The notes: generated by a model from the sequence alone, not told the origin. A DNA stretch of 64,000 bases from Helicobacter turcicus (GCF_019711685.1 NZ_JAIGYQ010000005.1:62001-126000); one strand, 5' to 3'; positions 47,297-57,437 are shown, numbered from the stretch's first letter. A program made the numbers and translations.

Positions 47297-47502
47297 ACTA
47301 TCCAAAAACTTTTAAAATCCTCATCATATAGCACTTGACTTTCTATGACTTAACTTAAAATTAAGCTATTTTTAAATGCAACAGCATTAGAATTCCACAC
47401 TCTAATTAGCCTTAGGTTAAGGCGCACTTGCAAAATTCTCTTCTTAGTTTTTCTCAAATTCTTGCAGTGATTTTTCAATATTTAAATTTAAAGGTATTTG
47501 TT

Positions 47503-48714
47503 ATGTTATCTTCATGGAAACAAAAATTTCTTGTGAATTTTTGGGATACAGGACGTGCAATGATGATGCTTGGCGTATTATCCGCAGTGTATTTTGGAGT
47601 TTTTGGTGGTGTTTGGGCTGTAACCGGAGAGATGACGCGCTGGGGAGGAGAGTTTTTGGAACTTTTTGGCGCAGATTTAAGCGGATATTCTTATTACCAA
47701 AAGCAGAACTTAAATGGAACGCCACTCACACGCACAGATGGCGTTATGCTAATTGGTATGTTTTTAGGCTCTCTTGTGGCAGCATTTTGGGCAAATAAAG
47801 TAAAATTTCGTTTGCCTGCAAGCAATATCCGTATTTTTCAAGCAATTGTTGGTGGGATTCTATCAGGATTTGGCGCAAGACTAGCCTTTGGTTGTAATTT
47901 AGCAAATTTCTTTACAGGGCTTCCATATTTTTCCTTACACACTTGGGTTTTTGCTATTTTTATGGTGCTTGGAATCTTTATTGGTGTCAAAGTATGCAAT
48001 ATGCCCTTTTTCAAGCCAAAAGCACAAATGTTAAAAGCCTGCAGCCCAAATGGTTTAGGAATCGTCATAGATAAAGGACGAAAAAGTCGCCATTTCCTTT
48101 ATGGCAGCATTATTTTTATTCTCTCTTTAGTATGGTTAGTTAGTCTAATTTTAGATTCCCCAACACTTGATGTCAAAACAAAATCCACCCTTCTAAGTCT
48201 TGCTTTAATCTTTGGTTTTGCATTTGGTTTTATTATTTCAAGAGGGCAAGTTTGCTTCACTTCATGTTTTAGGGATTTGTTTTTATTTGGACGTGATATT
48301 GCTACAAAAGGAGCAATTTATGGAATGCTCATTGCAACACTTATTGCATTTGCATTCATTTTGCAAGGACATGGAATAAAGATGATAGAAATTAGTCTTG
48401 GCGTGGTGCTTGGAGCATTTTTATTTGGTTTTGGAATCGTATTTGCAGGTGGTTGTGAATGTGGTTGGACTTATAGGGCAGCTGAAGGACAAATCCATTT
48501 TGTCATTGTTGGAATCGCAAATTTTGCCGGAACAGCAATTTTAGCCCTTAGCTACGATTTATTCCCAGATTCTATAAAATCTGGAGTCAAAATCAACTTA
48601 CTAGACACCTTTGGGCAGCTTGGCGGCTTAGGCGTAAATGCCCTATTGTTTGGAATCGCACTTTTATTTGTGCTATATTTTAAACGCTACTTCTTTGCAA
48701 AAAAAGGATTTTAA
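47503..48714 (+). CDS. YeeE/YedE family membrane transporter
   Basis: The 403-aa protein has about ten membrane helices in two repeats. Conserved Cys lie in LAFGCNLANFFTGL, SRGQVCFTSCFRDL and FAGGCECGWTYRAAEGQ. YeeE homologues import thiosulfate through a chain of Cys; YedE relatives have been linked to selenium use. The start at 47503 has AAAGG upstream; the in-frame ATG at 47428 lacks a site. The gene overlaps the TusA-like gene by one base, the pairing seen for YeeE-YeeD and YedE-YedF. Confidence 0.88.
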   Translation: MLSSWKQKFLVNFWDTGRAMMMLGVLSAVYFGVFGGVWAVTGEMTRWGGEFLELFGADLSGYSYYQKQNLNGTPLTRTDGVMLIGMFLGSLVAAFWANKVKFRLPASNIRIFQAIVGGILSGFGARLAFGCNLANFFTGLPYFSLHTWVFAIFMVLGIFIGVKVCNMPFFKPKAQMLKACSPNGLGIVIDKGRKSRHFLYGSIIFILSLVWLVSLILDSPTLDVKTKSTLLSLALIFGFAFGFIISRGQVCFTSCFRDLFLFGRDIATKGAIYGMLIATLIAFAFILQGHGIKMIEISLGVVLGAFLFGFGIVFAGGCECGWTYRAAEGQIHFVIVGIANFAGTAILALSYDLFPDSIKSGVKINLLDTFGQLGGLGVNALLFGIALLFVLYFKRYFFAKKGF

Positions 48715-48941
48715 TGGAAATCACTTACACGCTAAATTTACAAGGCGAGGCTTGCCCTTATCCAGCAATTGCAACTATGGATGTTCTTCCAAAACTCCAA
48801 AGTGGCGAAGTTTTGGAAGTTCTTTGTGATTGCCCACAAAGTATTAATTCTATCCCACATGATGCAAAAAATCGTGGATTTGAAGTGCTTTGTGTTGAAC
48901 AAGATGGACCAACAATTCGCTTTGTCATTAAAAAACCTTAA
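48714..48941 (+). CDS. TusA/YedF-type sulfur carrier protein
   Basis: The 75-aa protein has the TusA fold with the motif GEACPYPAIATMDVL, in which the first Cys carries the persulfide, and a second half DCPQSINSIPHDAKNRG. It probably accepts sulfur from the adjacent YeeE/YedE transporter in the cytosol. Whether it serves thiosulfate, tRNA thiolation or selenium cannot be told. Confidence 0.9.
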   Translation: MEITYTLNLQGEACPYPAIATMDVLPKLQSGEVLEVLCDCPQSINSIPHDAKNRGFEVLCVEQDGPTIRFVIKKP

Positions 48942-48972
48942 AATTTAGCGAGTTTAACTCGCTAAATTTTTC
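48941..48972 (+). terminator. Intrinsic terminator after the tusA-like gene
   Basis: AAATTTAGCGAGT pairs with ACTCGCTAAATTT around TTA, and T bases follow. The stem starts on the last base of the stop codon. Confidence 0.85.
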
Positions 48973-49041
48973 ACCTAATTTGCTTTACTTTATTGCATTT
49001 CTTAGCTATAATTTTTAACATTTCAATTTTAAAGGAAAACA

Positions 49042-49617
49042 ATGAAAAAGCTACTAGTTACAGCATTCGGCTCTCTAATTTTATCAAGTGCTCTTTTTGC
49101 AACAGGTCTAGATGAAAAAAGTATTCAAATTGGCTTTGAAGGATATAAAACTCCTACAATGGCAGGAACAAAAGGTATATTTAGCACAGCGAAATTTAAT
49201 TTCAAAAAAGACGATTCCACGCTTGCTAAGCAACTTATTGGCGCAAGCGTGATCCTCTCTCCAAAAAATATTGACATGGGTGGTGAAGAAAATCAAGTTA
49301 TCACAGACAATGTTGTTAATGCGTTTTTTGGGACATTGAACAACAAAAACGATATTAAAGTGGAAATTGTTAACGTCATTGAGGGTGAATACAAAGGCGC
49401 AATCAGTGCGAAAGTTACCATTAACCGCCAAAGCACAATCGTGCCACTAAACTATGAAATCTTAGGCAATAAAGACTTCCAAGCTCAAGGAAGATTAGAC
49501 CTCTCTGCATTCTCCAATACACCAAAAGCTTTAAAAGCTCTTAGTGATGTCGCAGCTGGACACTTAGGCATTAGCTGGAATATTGTAGATATTACCGTTA
49601 AAGGTAAGCTTAAATAA
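49042..49617 (+). CDS. YceI-like periplasmic protein
   Basis: The 191-aa protein has a signal peptide (cleavage after about residue 20, ALFATG region) and a beta-rich YceI-type domain; KFNFKKDDSTLAKQLIGASV and GHLGISWNIVDITVKG are typical. YceI proteins form a lipocalin-like pocket that binds isoprenoids. H. pylori (HP1286) and C. jejuni encode similar proteins. AAAGGA precedes the ATG. Fe, acid or stress control is known in other species but no site is visible here. Confidence 0.8.
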   Translation: MKKLLVTAFGSLILSSALFATGLDEKSIQIGFEGYKTPTMAGTKGIFSTAKFNFKKDDSTLAKQLIGASVILSPKNIDMGGEENQVITDNVVNAFFGTLNNKNDIKVEIVNVIEGEYKGAISAKVTINRQSTIVPLNYEILGNKDFQAQGRLDLSAFSNTPKALKALSDVAAGHLGISWNIVDITVKGKLK

Positions 49618-49642
49618 TTTAGATTCCTTTATGGAATCTAAA
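49618..49642 (+). terminator. Stem-loop after the YceI-like gene
   Basis: TTTAGATTCC pairs with GGAATCTAAA around TTTAT, starting on the base after the stop codon. Confidence 0.65.
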
Positions 49643-49756
49643 TCTAGCGTATATGCAATAAAATTCTGTGTTACCCTCTAAGAAGTTTTAGATTTTAAAT
49701 ATTAACCCTTAAATCCGTAACTGCAAGATTTGTATTAATCTTTTTAATTTATATGC

Positions 49757-49762
49757 TACAAT
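49757..49762 (+). promoter_or_regulatory. -10 promoter element for the chemoreceptor
   Basis: TACAAT preceded by TGC (extended -10) lies about 30 nt upstream of the start codon. It looks like a housekeeping promoter and not like a flagellar sigma-28 site. Confidence 0.5.
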
Positions 49763-49790
49763 CGGGGGACTTACTCTTTAATGAGGAAAA

Positions 49791-51719
49791 ATGATGACCT
49801 TAAAAACAAAAGTAACTTTGGTGGTAAGTTTAGTAAGCATTGTTGGATTTACGATTTTTGGAGTTTGGCAATACTTAAATGTCAAAGAAGTCCAACTTGA
49901 AATAAGCTATAGAGACTATCAAGGCAAAATAGATTCCGCATTGTTAGTTTTAGACTCCTATTTGCTAGAAAAACAACAAATTATTAATGGTTTAAGTAAG
50001 CAAATCACTAAGCATCTGCATGATGAAGAGAGAATCACAAATGAATTAGAATTAAGCGAAATTGTGGGTGGATTTAACCTAATGTATTTTGGAGTGGAAT
50101 CCACAGGAAGAATGCTAAGAAGTAATCGCAACAATGTCTATCCAAGCTCTGGCTATGACCCTAGAAAACGAAGCTGGTTCTCCATAACAAAGGAAAAACA
50201 ACAAAACATTATCCTAAGCGATGCATGGATGCAAGCTAGTAAGAAGATTCCTGTTTTTGGCTTTAGTGCGCCAATTTTTATGGATAATACATTTTATGGT
50301 GTTGTCAGTGGCGATATTGCCCTAAAACCACTTAATGCTTACATTAAAAAGCTTTTTGAAAAAGAAACTGCCATTGCATACGCAGTTGATAGTCAGCAAA
50401 ATATTGTTGTATCCCCCAATGAAAATGAGATTTTCACACAGAATGAAATCTCTAAATTTCTCATAGCACAAAAAGATTCCAACCGATTCTTTACACTAGG
50501 AGATAAGCTAGGTGTTTGCAAAATCAACACACAAACTAACTGGAAATTCTGTCTTCTAGAAGATAAAAATATCCTTTATCAACCCATTAATGCTATGATT
50601 TCTTCTTTGATTATTAAAATGCTAATTTTTGCTGTATTTTTAATCGTCATAATTAATATTGCAATGTCAAAGCTTCTAAGCGGTGTAAATCCTATTAAAA
50701 ATTCCATTTTAGAATTTTTTGATTATTTAAATGGCAAAACACAGACCATAAATCCTTGTAAGATTAAAACAAACGACGAGCTAGGAACACTTGCAAAAGC
50801 ACTCAATGAAAATATTTTAATCACTAAGAAAAATTTGGAATTTGAACGCGCCTGTGTGGAAAGCTCAATTGTAGTTTTAGAGAATATGCAGAATGGAAAT
50901 TTCTCAAGCATCAACGAAAAGGAAACCAATAATGCACAACTTAACATGCTAAAAAATCATACAAACTCCACAATATTAGCTGTTAAAGAATCCCTAGAGA
51001 CTATCACAAAAATCCTAGAAGTCTTTCAAGGAAATGATTTCACATATAAAGCAAATCTAGAAAATAAGCAAGGTGCGTTTTACCAAACATTAAGCGGAAT
51101 TAACAATTTAGGCTCTTATATCCAAGAAATGCTACAAGAACAAAGCTCCACCGCAGACAAACTCAACACTTCTTATAAATCCCTACAAAATATTGTCGCG
51201 CAAGTTAAAGAAAGCTCACAATCGCAATCTCTATCTGCGCAACAATCTGCACAAGCAATCTCTGCAATGACAGATTCTATTCAAAATACCGCTTCACGCT
51301 CTGAAGAAATTACACAACAAGCTAATAATATTCGTGGAGTTGTAGGGACGATTAAAGATATTGCAGACCAAACAAATCTTTTAGCACTCAATGCCGCTAT
51401 TGAAGCAGCAAGAGCTGGAGAACATGGAAGAGGCTTTGCAGTGGTTGCAGACGAAGTAAGAAAACTCGCAGAAAGCACACAAAAAAGCTTAGGAGAAATT
51501 GAAGCTAACATTAATCTTCTTGCGCAGTCTATGAATGAAATTTCTTCAGCAATCCAAGAGCAAACAGGTGGAATCACTCAAATTAATGAGTCTATCCAAT
51601 TGCTAGAAGATAAAATTCAAGAAAGCAAACATGTTATTGACTCTTGTGAGCAAGTTTCGCTAGAAGTTGGAAGCTTTGCAGACAACATTAAAGCACATTT
51701 GCAAAGCAAAAAATTTTAG
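49791..51719 (+). CDS. Methyl-accepting chemotaxis protein with periplasmic Cache-type sensor
   Basis: The 642-aa receptor has a transmembrane helix (residues 8-29), a periplasmic double-Cache-like sensor (about 35-270; YDPRKRSWF and [21 protein letters not shown]), a second transmembrane helix (about 275-297), a HAMP region and a long cytoplasmic signalling part. The hairpin tip is [39 protein letters not shown]. Cache sensors bind amino acids, organic acids or other small ligands; which one is unknown. Of two adjacent ATG codons (49791 and 49794) the second is better spaced from GAGGA. It is a single-gene unit, facing kpsF. Confidence 0.93.
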   Translation: MMTLKTKVTLVVSLVSIVGFTIFGVWQYLNVKEVQLEISYRDYQGKIDSALLVLDSYLLEKQQIINGLSKQITKHLHDEERITNELELSEIVGGFNLMYFGVESTGRMLRSNRNNVYPSSGYDPRKRSWFSITKEKQQNIILSDAWMQASKKIPVFGFSAPIFMDNTFYGVVSGDIALKPLNAYIKKLFEKETAIAYAVDSQQNIVVSPNENEIFTQNEISKFLIAQKDSNRFFTLGDKLGVCKINTQTNWKFCLLEDKNILYQPINAMISSLIIKMLIFAVFLIVIINIAMSKLLSGVNPIKNSILEFFDYLNGKTQTINPCKIKTNDELGTLAKALNENILITKKNLEFERACVESSIVVLENMQNGNFSSINEKETNNAQLNMLKNHTNSTILAVKESLETITKILEVFQGNDFTYKANLENKQGAFYQTLSGINNLGSYIQEMLQEQSSTADKLNTSYKSLQNIVAQVKESSQSQSLSAQQSAQAISAMTDSIQNTASRSEEITQQANNIRGVVGTIKDIADQTNLLALNAAIEAARAGEHGRGFAVVADEVRKLAESTQKSLGEIEANINLLAQSMNEISSAIQEQTGGITQINESIQLLEDKIQESKHVIDSCEQVSLEVGSFADNIKAHLQSKKF

Positions 51720-51757
51720 TTACCAACTTACCAATTAGTCAAACTAGATAATACTAA

Positions 51758-52699
51758 TTACACCCGAGCAATTGCATAAAGCTGCACAACTCCTACACAA
51801 TTAGTATTATCCACTACTACCAACTCTTTAATTTTATGCTCTAGCATTAAAGATTCCGCTTCTGTTACCATTGTATTTAAATCAATAGTTTTAGGATTTT
51901 TTGTCATTATTTCTTCAGCTTTTGCATTAAATTTATCTGCACCTAGAGCGCGTCGTAAATCGCCATCTGTAATAATCCCCAGAAGTTTCTCTCCCTCACA
52001 CACTAAGCATATTCCAAGTTTTTTAGAAGTCATTTCAACAATCAATGCCTTAAAGTTAGAATCTGGCTTTACAATAGGTAAATCCTCACTCACCATAACA
52101 TCTTTAACCCGCGTTAAAAGCTTACGTCCTAAACTACCACCGGGATGAAAAAGCGCAAAATCCTCTGGCTTAAAATTCCTTGCATGCATTAAGGCAACCG
52201 CAATTGCATCTCCCATTGCTAAAGTTGCTGTTGTAGAGCTTGTTGGGGCAAGTTGCAAAGGGCAAGCTTCTTTTTGAACGCTAATGCTTAAAAAATAATC
52301 ACTCTCTCTTGCTAAAGTAGAATCCTTTTTTCCACTTAGTGCAATCAATGGAATCTTACGCGCTTTAACAGATGGAATCAAACGTAGAATCTCTTCACTC
52401 TCGCCAGAATTAGAAATCGCAAGCAATGCATCTTTTTTTTCTAGCATTCCTAAGTCCCCATGTAATGCTTCAGCAGGATGCAGAAAAAAGCTAGGAGTGC
52501 CAGTGCTTGCTAAGGTTGCGGCAATTTTTGCGCCGATATGCCCAGATTTTCCCATGCCGCTTATGATTAATCTCCCCTTTAACCCTAAAATACAAGCAAT
52601 TACTGCGTTAAAATCTGTATTAATTAATTCTTTTAAACCCAAAATTGCATTAGCTTCTAAATCAAACACTTCCTTAGCAATTTGAATAAAATCACGCAT
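51758..52699 (-). CDS. kpsF: Arabinose-5-phosphate isomerase (KdsD/KpsF)
   Basis: The 313-aa enzyme converts ribulose-5-phosphate to arabinose-5-phosphate for Kdo and thus LPS synthesis. The SIS domain (IISGMGKSGHIGAKIAATLA, then HPAEALHGDLGML) holds the active site, and two CBS domains follow (LLGIITDGDLRRALG). The ATG at 52699 lies seven bases after AAGG; the GTG at 52705 is too close. Its substrate comes from the same pool as Rpe. Confidence 0.95.
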   Translation of the reverse strand: MRDFIQIAKEVFDLEANAILGLKELINTDFNAVIACILGLKGRLIISGMGKSGHIGAKIAATLASTGTPSFFLHPAEALHGDLGMLEKKDALLAISNSGESEEILRLIPSVKARKIPLIALSGKKDSTLARESDYFLSISVQKEACPLQLAPTSSTTATLAMGDAIAVALMHARNFKPEDFALFHPGGSLGRKLLTRVKDVMVSEDLPIVKPDSNFKALIVEMTSKKLGICLVCEGEKLLGIITDGDLRRALGADKFNAKAEEIMTKNPKTIDLNTMVTEAESLMLEHKIKELVVVDNTNCVGVVQLYAIARV

Positions 52700-52708
52700 A
52701 CACACCCC

Positions 52709-54010
52709 TTATAATAGAATCGCGCCCATAGTGCCACCAATAATTAATGGGATATTATACATTAAAAATGTCGGCACACAAGTATCCCAAATGTGGTTAT
52801 GCTGTTTATCAATATTCAATCCAGCCGTTGGTCCAAGTGTGCTATCGCTTGCAGGACTACCCGCATCTCCTAATGCGCCTGCAATTCCAACAAGCAAAAT
52901 AATCGCCGCAGGGGAAAATCCAAGTGCTAAGGCTAATGGGCAGTAAATTGCCGCGATAATTGGAATCGTCCCAAAAGAAGTTCCAATTCCTAGTGTAATA
53001 AACAATCCAACAAGCAGCATCATAAAGGCACTAAGCATTTTTCCACTTGAAAATGTCGCTACGTAATCCACAAGTGCACCAATTGCACCCGTTTCTTTTA
53101 GCACTGCACCAAACCCCGCTGCTATAAGCATTACAAAAGCGATAAATGCCATCATTTTAAAACCATATTCTATCACTCTATCAATCTCATTCCACTTAAT
53201 CCCACCAAAAACAATCATCACAATAAGCCCACACAATCCCCCAAGTGGAAGGGAATGCATCCAAAGTTGCACCACAAACGCCACAACCGCTCCAAGCAAT
53301 GTGGCAATATCTTTTTGACACATCACTGGCTTCTCTAACACTTCCATAACGTCTTTTGAAAGATAAGTGTTTTGATACTCTCTAGGCTTTCTGTAAAACA
53401 CAAAGATTCCAAAGAGTAAGCCTAGCAGCATACAAACTCCACCAATCCACATAACACTTGCAATATCATCTAAATTCACCTGCACACCATTTTGGTTAAG
53501 TTGGTCGCGCAAAATTGTGTGAAAAATAAGCCCAAACCCAGCTCCAAAACTCACATAAGGAGCTTTAAGTCCAAAAGTAAGTGCGCAAGCAACAGCGCGC
53601 CTATCAATCTTTAGCTGATTCATTAGCGGAATCAAAGGTGGAATCAAAATCGGAATAAAAGCAATATGCACTGGAATAAGATTCTGTGAAAAACAAGCAA
53701 AAAATGCTAGAGAGAGACAAAACATTAAGCGATGGTTTTGCACAAACTTAGCAATATAATGGATTAAAATCATTGTTAAATTTGTTTGCGCAATTGCACT
53801 TGCAAGCGCACCTAACAAAATGTAGCTTAATGCGGTTTCTAAATTCCCTGCCATTCCAGAGATAAGCAAACTAATACTCTTTTCAATCCCAAGCCCACCC
53901 AAGATTCCAGCCACAAAGGCTGAAATTAGAATCGCCAATAAGACATTTAGTCTAACTAAACATAGAGCACTCATTACTAAAATTGACACAACAACTGGAT
54001 TTGTCAGCAT
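52709..54010 (-). CDS. Na+/H+ antiporter family protein (NhaC-like)
   Basis: The 433-aa protein has about eleven membrane helices. Signatures include LSLAFFACFSQNLIPVHIAFIP, GIGTSFGTIPIIAAIYCPL and ALGDAGSPASDSTLGPTAGL, as in the Na+/H+ antiporter superfamily near NhaC. H. pylori has a similar gene. Substrate and direction are inferred; amino acid exchange is also seen in relatives. It starts 9 bp before kpsF. Confidence 0.85.
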   Translation of the reverse strand: MLTNPVVVSILVMSALCLVRLNVLLAILISAFVAGILGGLGIEKSISLLISGMAGNLETALSYILLGALASAIAQTNLTMILIHYIAKFVQNHRLMFCLSLAFFACFSQNLIPVHIAFIPILIPPLIPLMNQLKIDRRAVACALTFGLKAPYVSFGAGFGLIFHTILRDQLNQNGVQVNLDDIASVMWIGGVCMLLGLLFGIFVFYRKPREYQNTYLSKDVMEVLEKPVMCQKDIATLLGAVVAFVVQLWMHSLPLGGLCGLIVMIVFGGIKWNEIDRVIEYGFKMMAFIAFVMLIAAGFGAVLKETGAIGALVDYVATFSSGKMLSAFMMLLVGLFITLGIGTSFGTIPIIAAIYCPLALALGFSPAAIILLVGIAGALGDAGSPASDSTLGPTAGLNIDKQHNHIWDTCVPTFLMYNIPLIIGGTMGAILL

Positions 54011-54076
54011 ACTCCACCTTTTTACAAAATGAAGTTGTGATTCTATCTTAAGAATACTTTTATAAGAATAAGAAAG

Positions 54077-54103
54077 GTAAGCCCACCAAAATGTGAGACT
54101 TAC
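54077..54103 (-). terminator. Weak stem-loop after flgL
   Basis: On the minus strand GTAAGTCTCAC pairs with GTGGGCTTAC, with two G-T pairs and one bulge, 14 bases after the flgL stop. The following CTTTCTTA is only moderately T-rich. Confidence 0.35.
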
Positions 54104-54116
54104 TTAAAAAGAGAAA

Positions 54117-56762
54117 TTAAAGATAATTTACTAAAGAGAGTTGTGAGATTTTTCCAATGCTAGATAACATAGCTTGATATCCCATAGAAAGCGTGGAGAA
54201 CTGCAAATATGCCTCTGCAAAATCTGTATCAATCGTATCAGAACGCAATGTTTTTACCTGCACAATGAGCATTTCTGTGCGCTCAATAGAATATTTAAAT
54301 GCATTACCTTGTGAGCCATTTTTAGTATGCACTTTATTAATATGATCTGCTAAATGATCAAAAGCTAATAATGCATTTTGTACACCGGGATTACGCATAG
54401 CATCATCATAAGCACTTGTTCCACCAGGACGATAAGAGCCGACCTCTAGGGCTTCTATCATTTTATCAATTTGCTGAAAGAAATTGACATGTGGGTCATC
54501 TGCGACAATTGCACTATTTGCTTGAAAAGTTAAAGCGGGTCTGCTTCCATCAATCCGACCTTGTGCATTGAGCGTATAATTATCACTTGTGTTGTCATAA
54601 AGAGAAAATTCCATACGTGTTGGCGTTCTATGTAAATCTTTAATCTGCAATACACCATTGACATCAAGAGTGATATTAACATTATATTTTGCATTCCCTA
54701 GCATTGCCTCATAAGATGCTTTGTTAGCGGGGGTATTAAAGTTTGCGTTTGCTTGAAATACATTTTGTAAATCTTGCGGATTAGAATTACTAAGGTTTAG
54801 CACCATTCCTAAAGTATCTGCTAATTGCTGATAGGTTACATTATCAGCAGCTGTTGGATCGCCAGAGACTTGTGGCGGATTTCCATTTGCTTGCAAAATT
54901 GGCACTCTAACATTAGCAATATTCACACCATTCATTTGCGCTGGGCTTTCAATCACCATAAAACTACCACCAGTTGCAAATTCAATACGTCCTCTAATAT
55001 CTGTTCCATTAACATCTTTAACTTTAAAGTTATAATTATGCCCATCTAAACTTGTTCCTGCAACTTCAGAAAGTTTTGTTTCTAGCTTAGCATATTCATT
55101 ACTACTACGAACTACTTGTGAGACATTAGAAGTTAGCACAGAACCATTGCGCGAAAAATCTACCCTATCATATTCTACATTATAATCATTACGGAATCCA
55201 TTTGTTGTTTGCGCACCAGCTATTGCCGTGAGCGTAATAGCTAAAGAACTCTCTCCAATATAGGGAAGATATTCATCATCTTTATCGGGTGGATTTTTCT
55301 TAGAAACATTATTATCCACAGCAATAATCTTACCTTCAGAGAATTGCACATCTACATCCCCACCCCCAGCACTATAAACATTTTTGATTTGGTCCATTAA
55401 ATCTTGAACAGTCGCAGTTGCAGTAATTGCGAAATTAACAGGAGCCGCTACTGCAGCACCAGCAACATCAGGTGCTGTATTTGCTGTCGTTCCGCTTAAT
55501 GTGATAGCAGTTACATCTGCTGGAAAAATATCTCTTAAGAGTGTCGTCGTTTTAGCGACTTCATTTGTATGTGTTCTAAAGGTCGTAGGAATAGTATGGA
55601 TTCTATGGTCATTATAATCCTCCACAGAAGCAATATTACTACTTGAAAACCCTCCCAAAAATGGACTTTGTACATAACTATTAACTTTAACTCCACTGCT
55701 TAATAGTGCATCAATATCTAAAACTCCAATTCCATCTGTTGGCGGATTTGCATTTGGGTTTGCTTGTTGATTATTAGGTGCTTTATAAGAGCTTGAAACC
55801 ATAGAAAATTCTATGTTTGAACGCCCACCTGTTAAATCTTTGATTTCAATTTGCCCCCATTCATTAAGCGTAACATCTACAACTTTACTTGTTTCCGTGT
55901 TTCCAAACTCCCGCCCAATTTTATCTAATAAATCTTGCACTTTGGGAGCTTGATTTTTATCTGTATAGGAGACTTGCATTTCAAACTTAGATTTAAAAGC
56001 TGTCCCATCTGGCTTTCTTCCTGTAATATAAAAGACTTCTGGGGCATTATTATCTGTTTTATCATCATTATCTCCCACTAAATCCCTTAAAGTATCCTCC
56101 GCTTTTATAAACACTTTTTCACTTACTCCTGTGGGATGCAAAGGGTCCATAATTCGCGGATTCAATTTGCTTTGATTGTATTTTGGAACATTTGTAGAAA
56201 TTACGCGATTTGTATCACGATCTGAACCAAAAAATAGCTCTGAGCCTGTAATGTTATAAGAGAGAGAATTATTAGAACCAAGCAAAGCATTCAAGGCATC
56301 ACCATTTCCATTATAGCTGCCATTGGCATTAAATGGAGACTTCGTTGTCGCTGTCCCACCAAAGATATACTCTCCCCCGATAGAAGTGTTTGCAATGGAT
56401 AAAAAGTGATCTCTAATTGCCCTTAAATCCTTAGCAATAGCTAAACGTGATGTTTCGTTATGAATATCATTAGCACCTTGTATGAGCTTAGTTTTGAAAT
56501 TATCCATACTTTTTGTAAGCTCATTTAGCGCAGTGTCTGTATGCTTTGTAAAGGTTAGAGCATTATTTGCAAGATCCTTGCTTTGCTTTAGGGTGTTAAT
56601 ATTAAAATCAAGCGATAACGTTTTATTAAAAATTGAAGAATCTTGGTAGCCATACTGGATTTTTAAACCATTCATTTGCGCTAAAACATTACTTAAACCT
56701 TGCATTGATGTGTTTTGATGATACTGCATCATTGTGTATCTTGAGTGAGTTCCTATACGCAT
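54117..56762 (-). CDS. flgL: Flagellar hook-filament junction protein FlgL
   Basis: The 881-aa protein links hook and filament, outside the cell. Only the two ends look like flagellin-type coiled coils: RIGTHSRYTMMQYHQNTSMQ to GGEYIFGGTATTKSPF at the start and TDFAEAYLQFSTLSMGYQAM to LSLVNYL at the end. The roughly 600-residue middle is a surface-exposed insertion. H. pylori FlgL is similarly long (828 aa), E. coli FlgL about 317. The ATG at 56762 has AAGGA upstream; an in-frame start at 56858 lies before the sigma-54 promoter and is rejected. Confidence 0.94.
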   Translation of the reverse strand: MRIGTHSRYTMMQYHQNTSMQGLSNVLAQMNGLKIQYGYQDSSIFNKTLSLDFNINTLKQSKDLANNALTFTKHTDTALNELTKSMDNFKTKLIQGANDIHNETSRLAIAKDLRAIRDHFLSIANTSIGGEYIFGGTATTKSPFNANGSYNGNGDALNALLGSNNSLSYNITGSELFFGSDRDTNRVISTNVPKYNQSKLNPRIMDPLHPTGVSEKVFIKAEDTLRDLVGDNDDKTDNNAPEVFYITGRKPDGTAFKSKFEMQVSYTDKNQAPKVQDLLDKIGREFGNTETSKVVDVTLNEWGQIEIKDLTGGRSNIEFSMVSSSYKAPNNQQANPNANPPTDGIGVLDIDALLSSGVKVNSYVQSPFLGGFSSSNIASVEDYNDHRIHTIPTTFRTHTNEVAKTTTLLRDIFPADVTAITLSGTTANTAPDVAGAAVAAPVNFAITATATVQDLMDQIKNVYSAGGGDVDVQFSEGKIIAVDNNVSKKNPPDKDDEYLPYIGESSLAITLTAIAGAQTTNGFRNDYNVEYDRVDFSRNGSVLTSNVSQVVRSSNEYAKLETKLSEVAGTSLDGHNYNFKVKDVNGTDIRGRIEFATGGSFMVIESPAQMNGVNIANVRVPILQANGNPPQVSGDPTAADNVTYQQLADTLGMVLNLSNSNPQDLQNVFQANANFNTPANKASYEAMLGNAKYNVNITLDVNGVLQIKDLHRTPTRMEFSLYDNTSDNYTLNAQGRIDGSRPALTFQANSAIVADDPHVNFFQQIDKMIEALEVGSYRPGGTSAYDDAMRNPGVQNALLAFDHLADHINKVHTKNGSQGNAFKYSIERTEMLIVQVKTLRSDTIDTDFAEAYLQFSTLSMGYQAMLSSIGKISQLSLVNYL

Positions 56763-56799
56763 ATTCTTCCTTAAAATCTGTATTTCTTGCCATAAGCTG

Positions 56800-56817
56800 A
56801 AGCAATTTTTATTCCAA
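56800..56817 (-). promoter_or_regulatory. Sigma-54 promoter for flgL
   Basis: On the minus strand TTGGAATAAAAATTGCTT has GG and GC exactly ten bases apart, the invariant -24/-12 spacing of RpoN promoters, and TTGCT agrees with the -12 consensus. It ends about 40 nt upstream of the flgL ATG. Hook and hook-associated genes of Helicobacter are known RpoN targets. Confidence 0.8.
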
Positions 56818-56853
56818 AATAGAATAAAAAACACATTAGATTCCATATCCGAA

Positions 56854-57437
56854 TCCAAACTTTACAAAAACTTTACATTATACACTTTTTGTTTTTACAT
56901 CAGCTTTTTATACTTTTGTATCTTTAAATTTTAGGAGAACATGATGAAAAAATACGCATTAGGTTTATTAGCAGGATTATTGCTTAGCATAAACGCAATG
57001 GCTGAAAATATCTTTCCGGTTTCTAGAGAAATGGGTTCGGGGACACGTGGGGCATTTGTAGAGATTTTTGAAATCCATAAGAAAGTCAAAGACAAAAAGC
57101 TCGATGCCACCACGCAAAAGGCTGAAGTTACAAATTCCACAGGGGTAATGCTAACAACTATTGCAAACTCCAAAAACGCCATTGGTTATATCTCTCTTGG
57201 TTCGTTAAATGATAGTGTCAAAGCATTAAAAATAGATAACATCGCACCAAGTGTAGAAAATATCAACAATAAAAGCTATAAAATTTCTCGCCCCTTTAAT
57301 GTCGTAACCAAAACGACAAATCCACTCATTGAAGACTTTTTAAAATACAGCACTTCTACACAAGCAAAGCCGATAGTAGAAAAAGCAGGTTATATTGCAG
57401 TAGCAAAGACAAGTTTTACAAGCACACAGCCACGAGG
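56854..57437 (+). repeat. Long direct repeat, left copy (pst promoter and first half of pstS)
   Basis: This segment recurs at 61639-62225. Positions 56963-57432 (470 bp) are identical to 61751-62220. The first 110 bp differ at about ten positions plus a 3-bp indel. The copies are in the same orientation, 4.8 kb apart. The left copy breaks off after the codons for Pro-Arg-Gly. Confidence 0.97.
56860..56879 (+). promoter_or_regulatory. Candidate Pho box before the truncated pstS
   Basis: CTTTACAAAAACTTTACATT contains CTTTACA twice with an 11-bp period. Tandem half-sites of this spacing are the form of Pho boxes bound by PhoB/PhosR-type regulators. Its place upstream of pstS supports phosphate control. 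The same sequence occurs at 61645. Confidence 0.5.
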
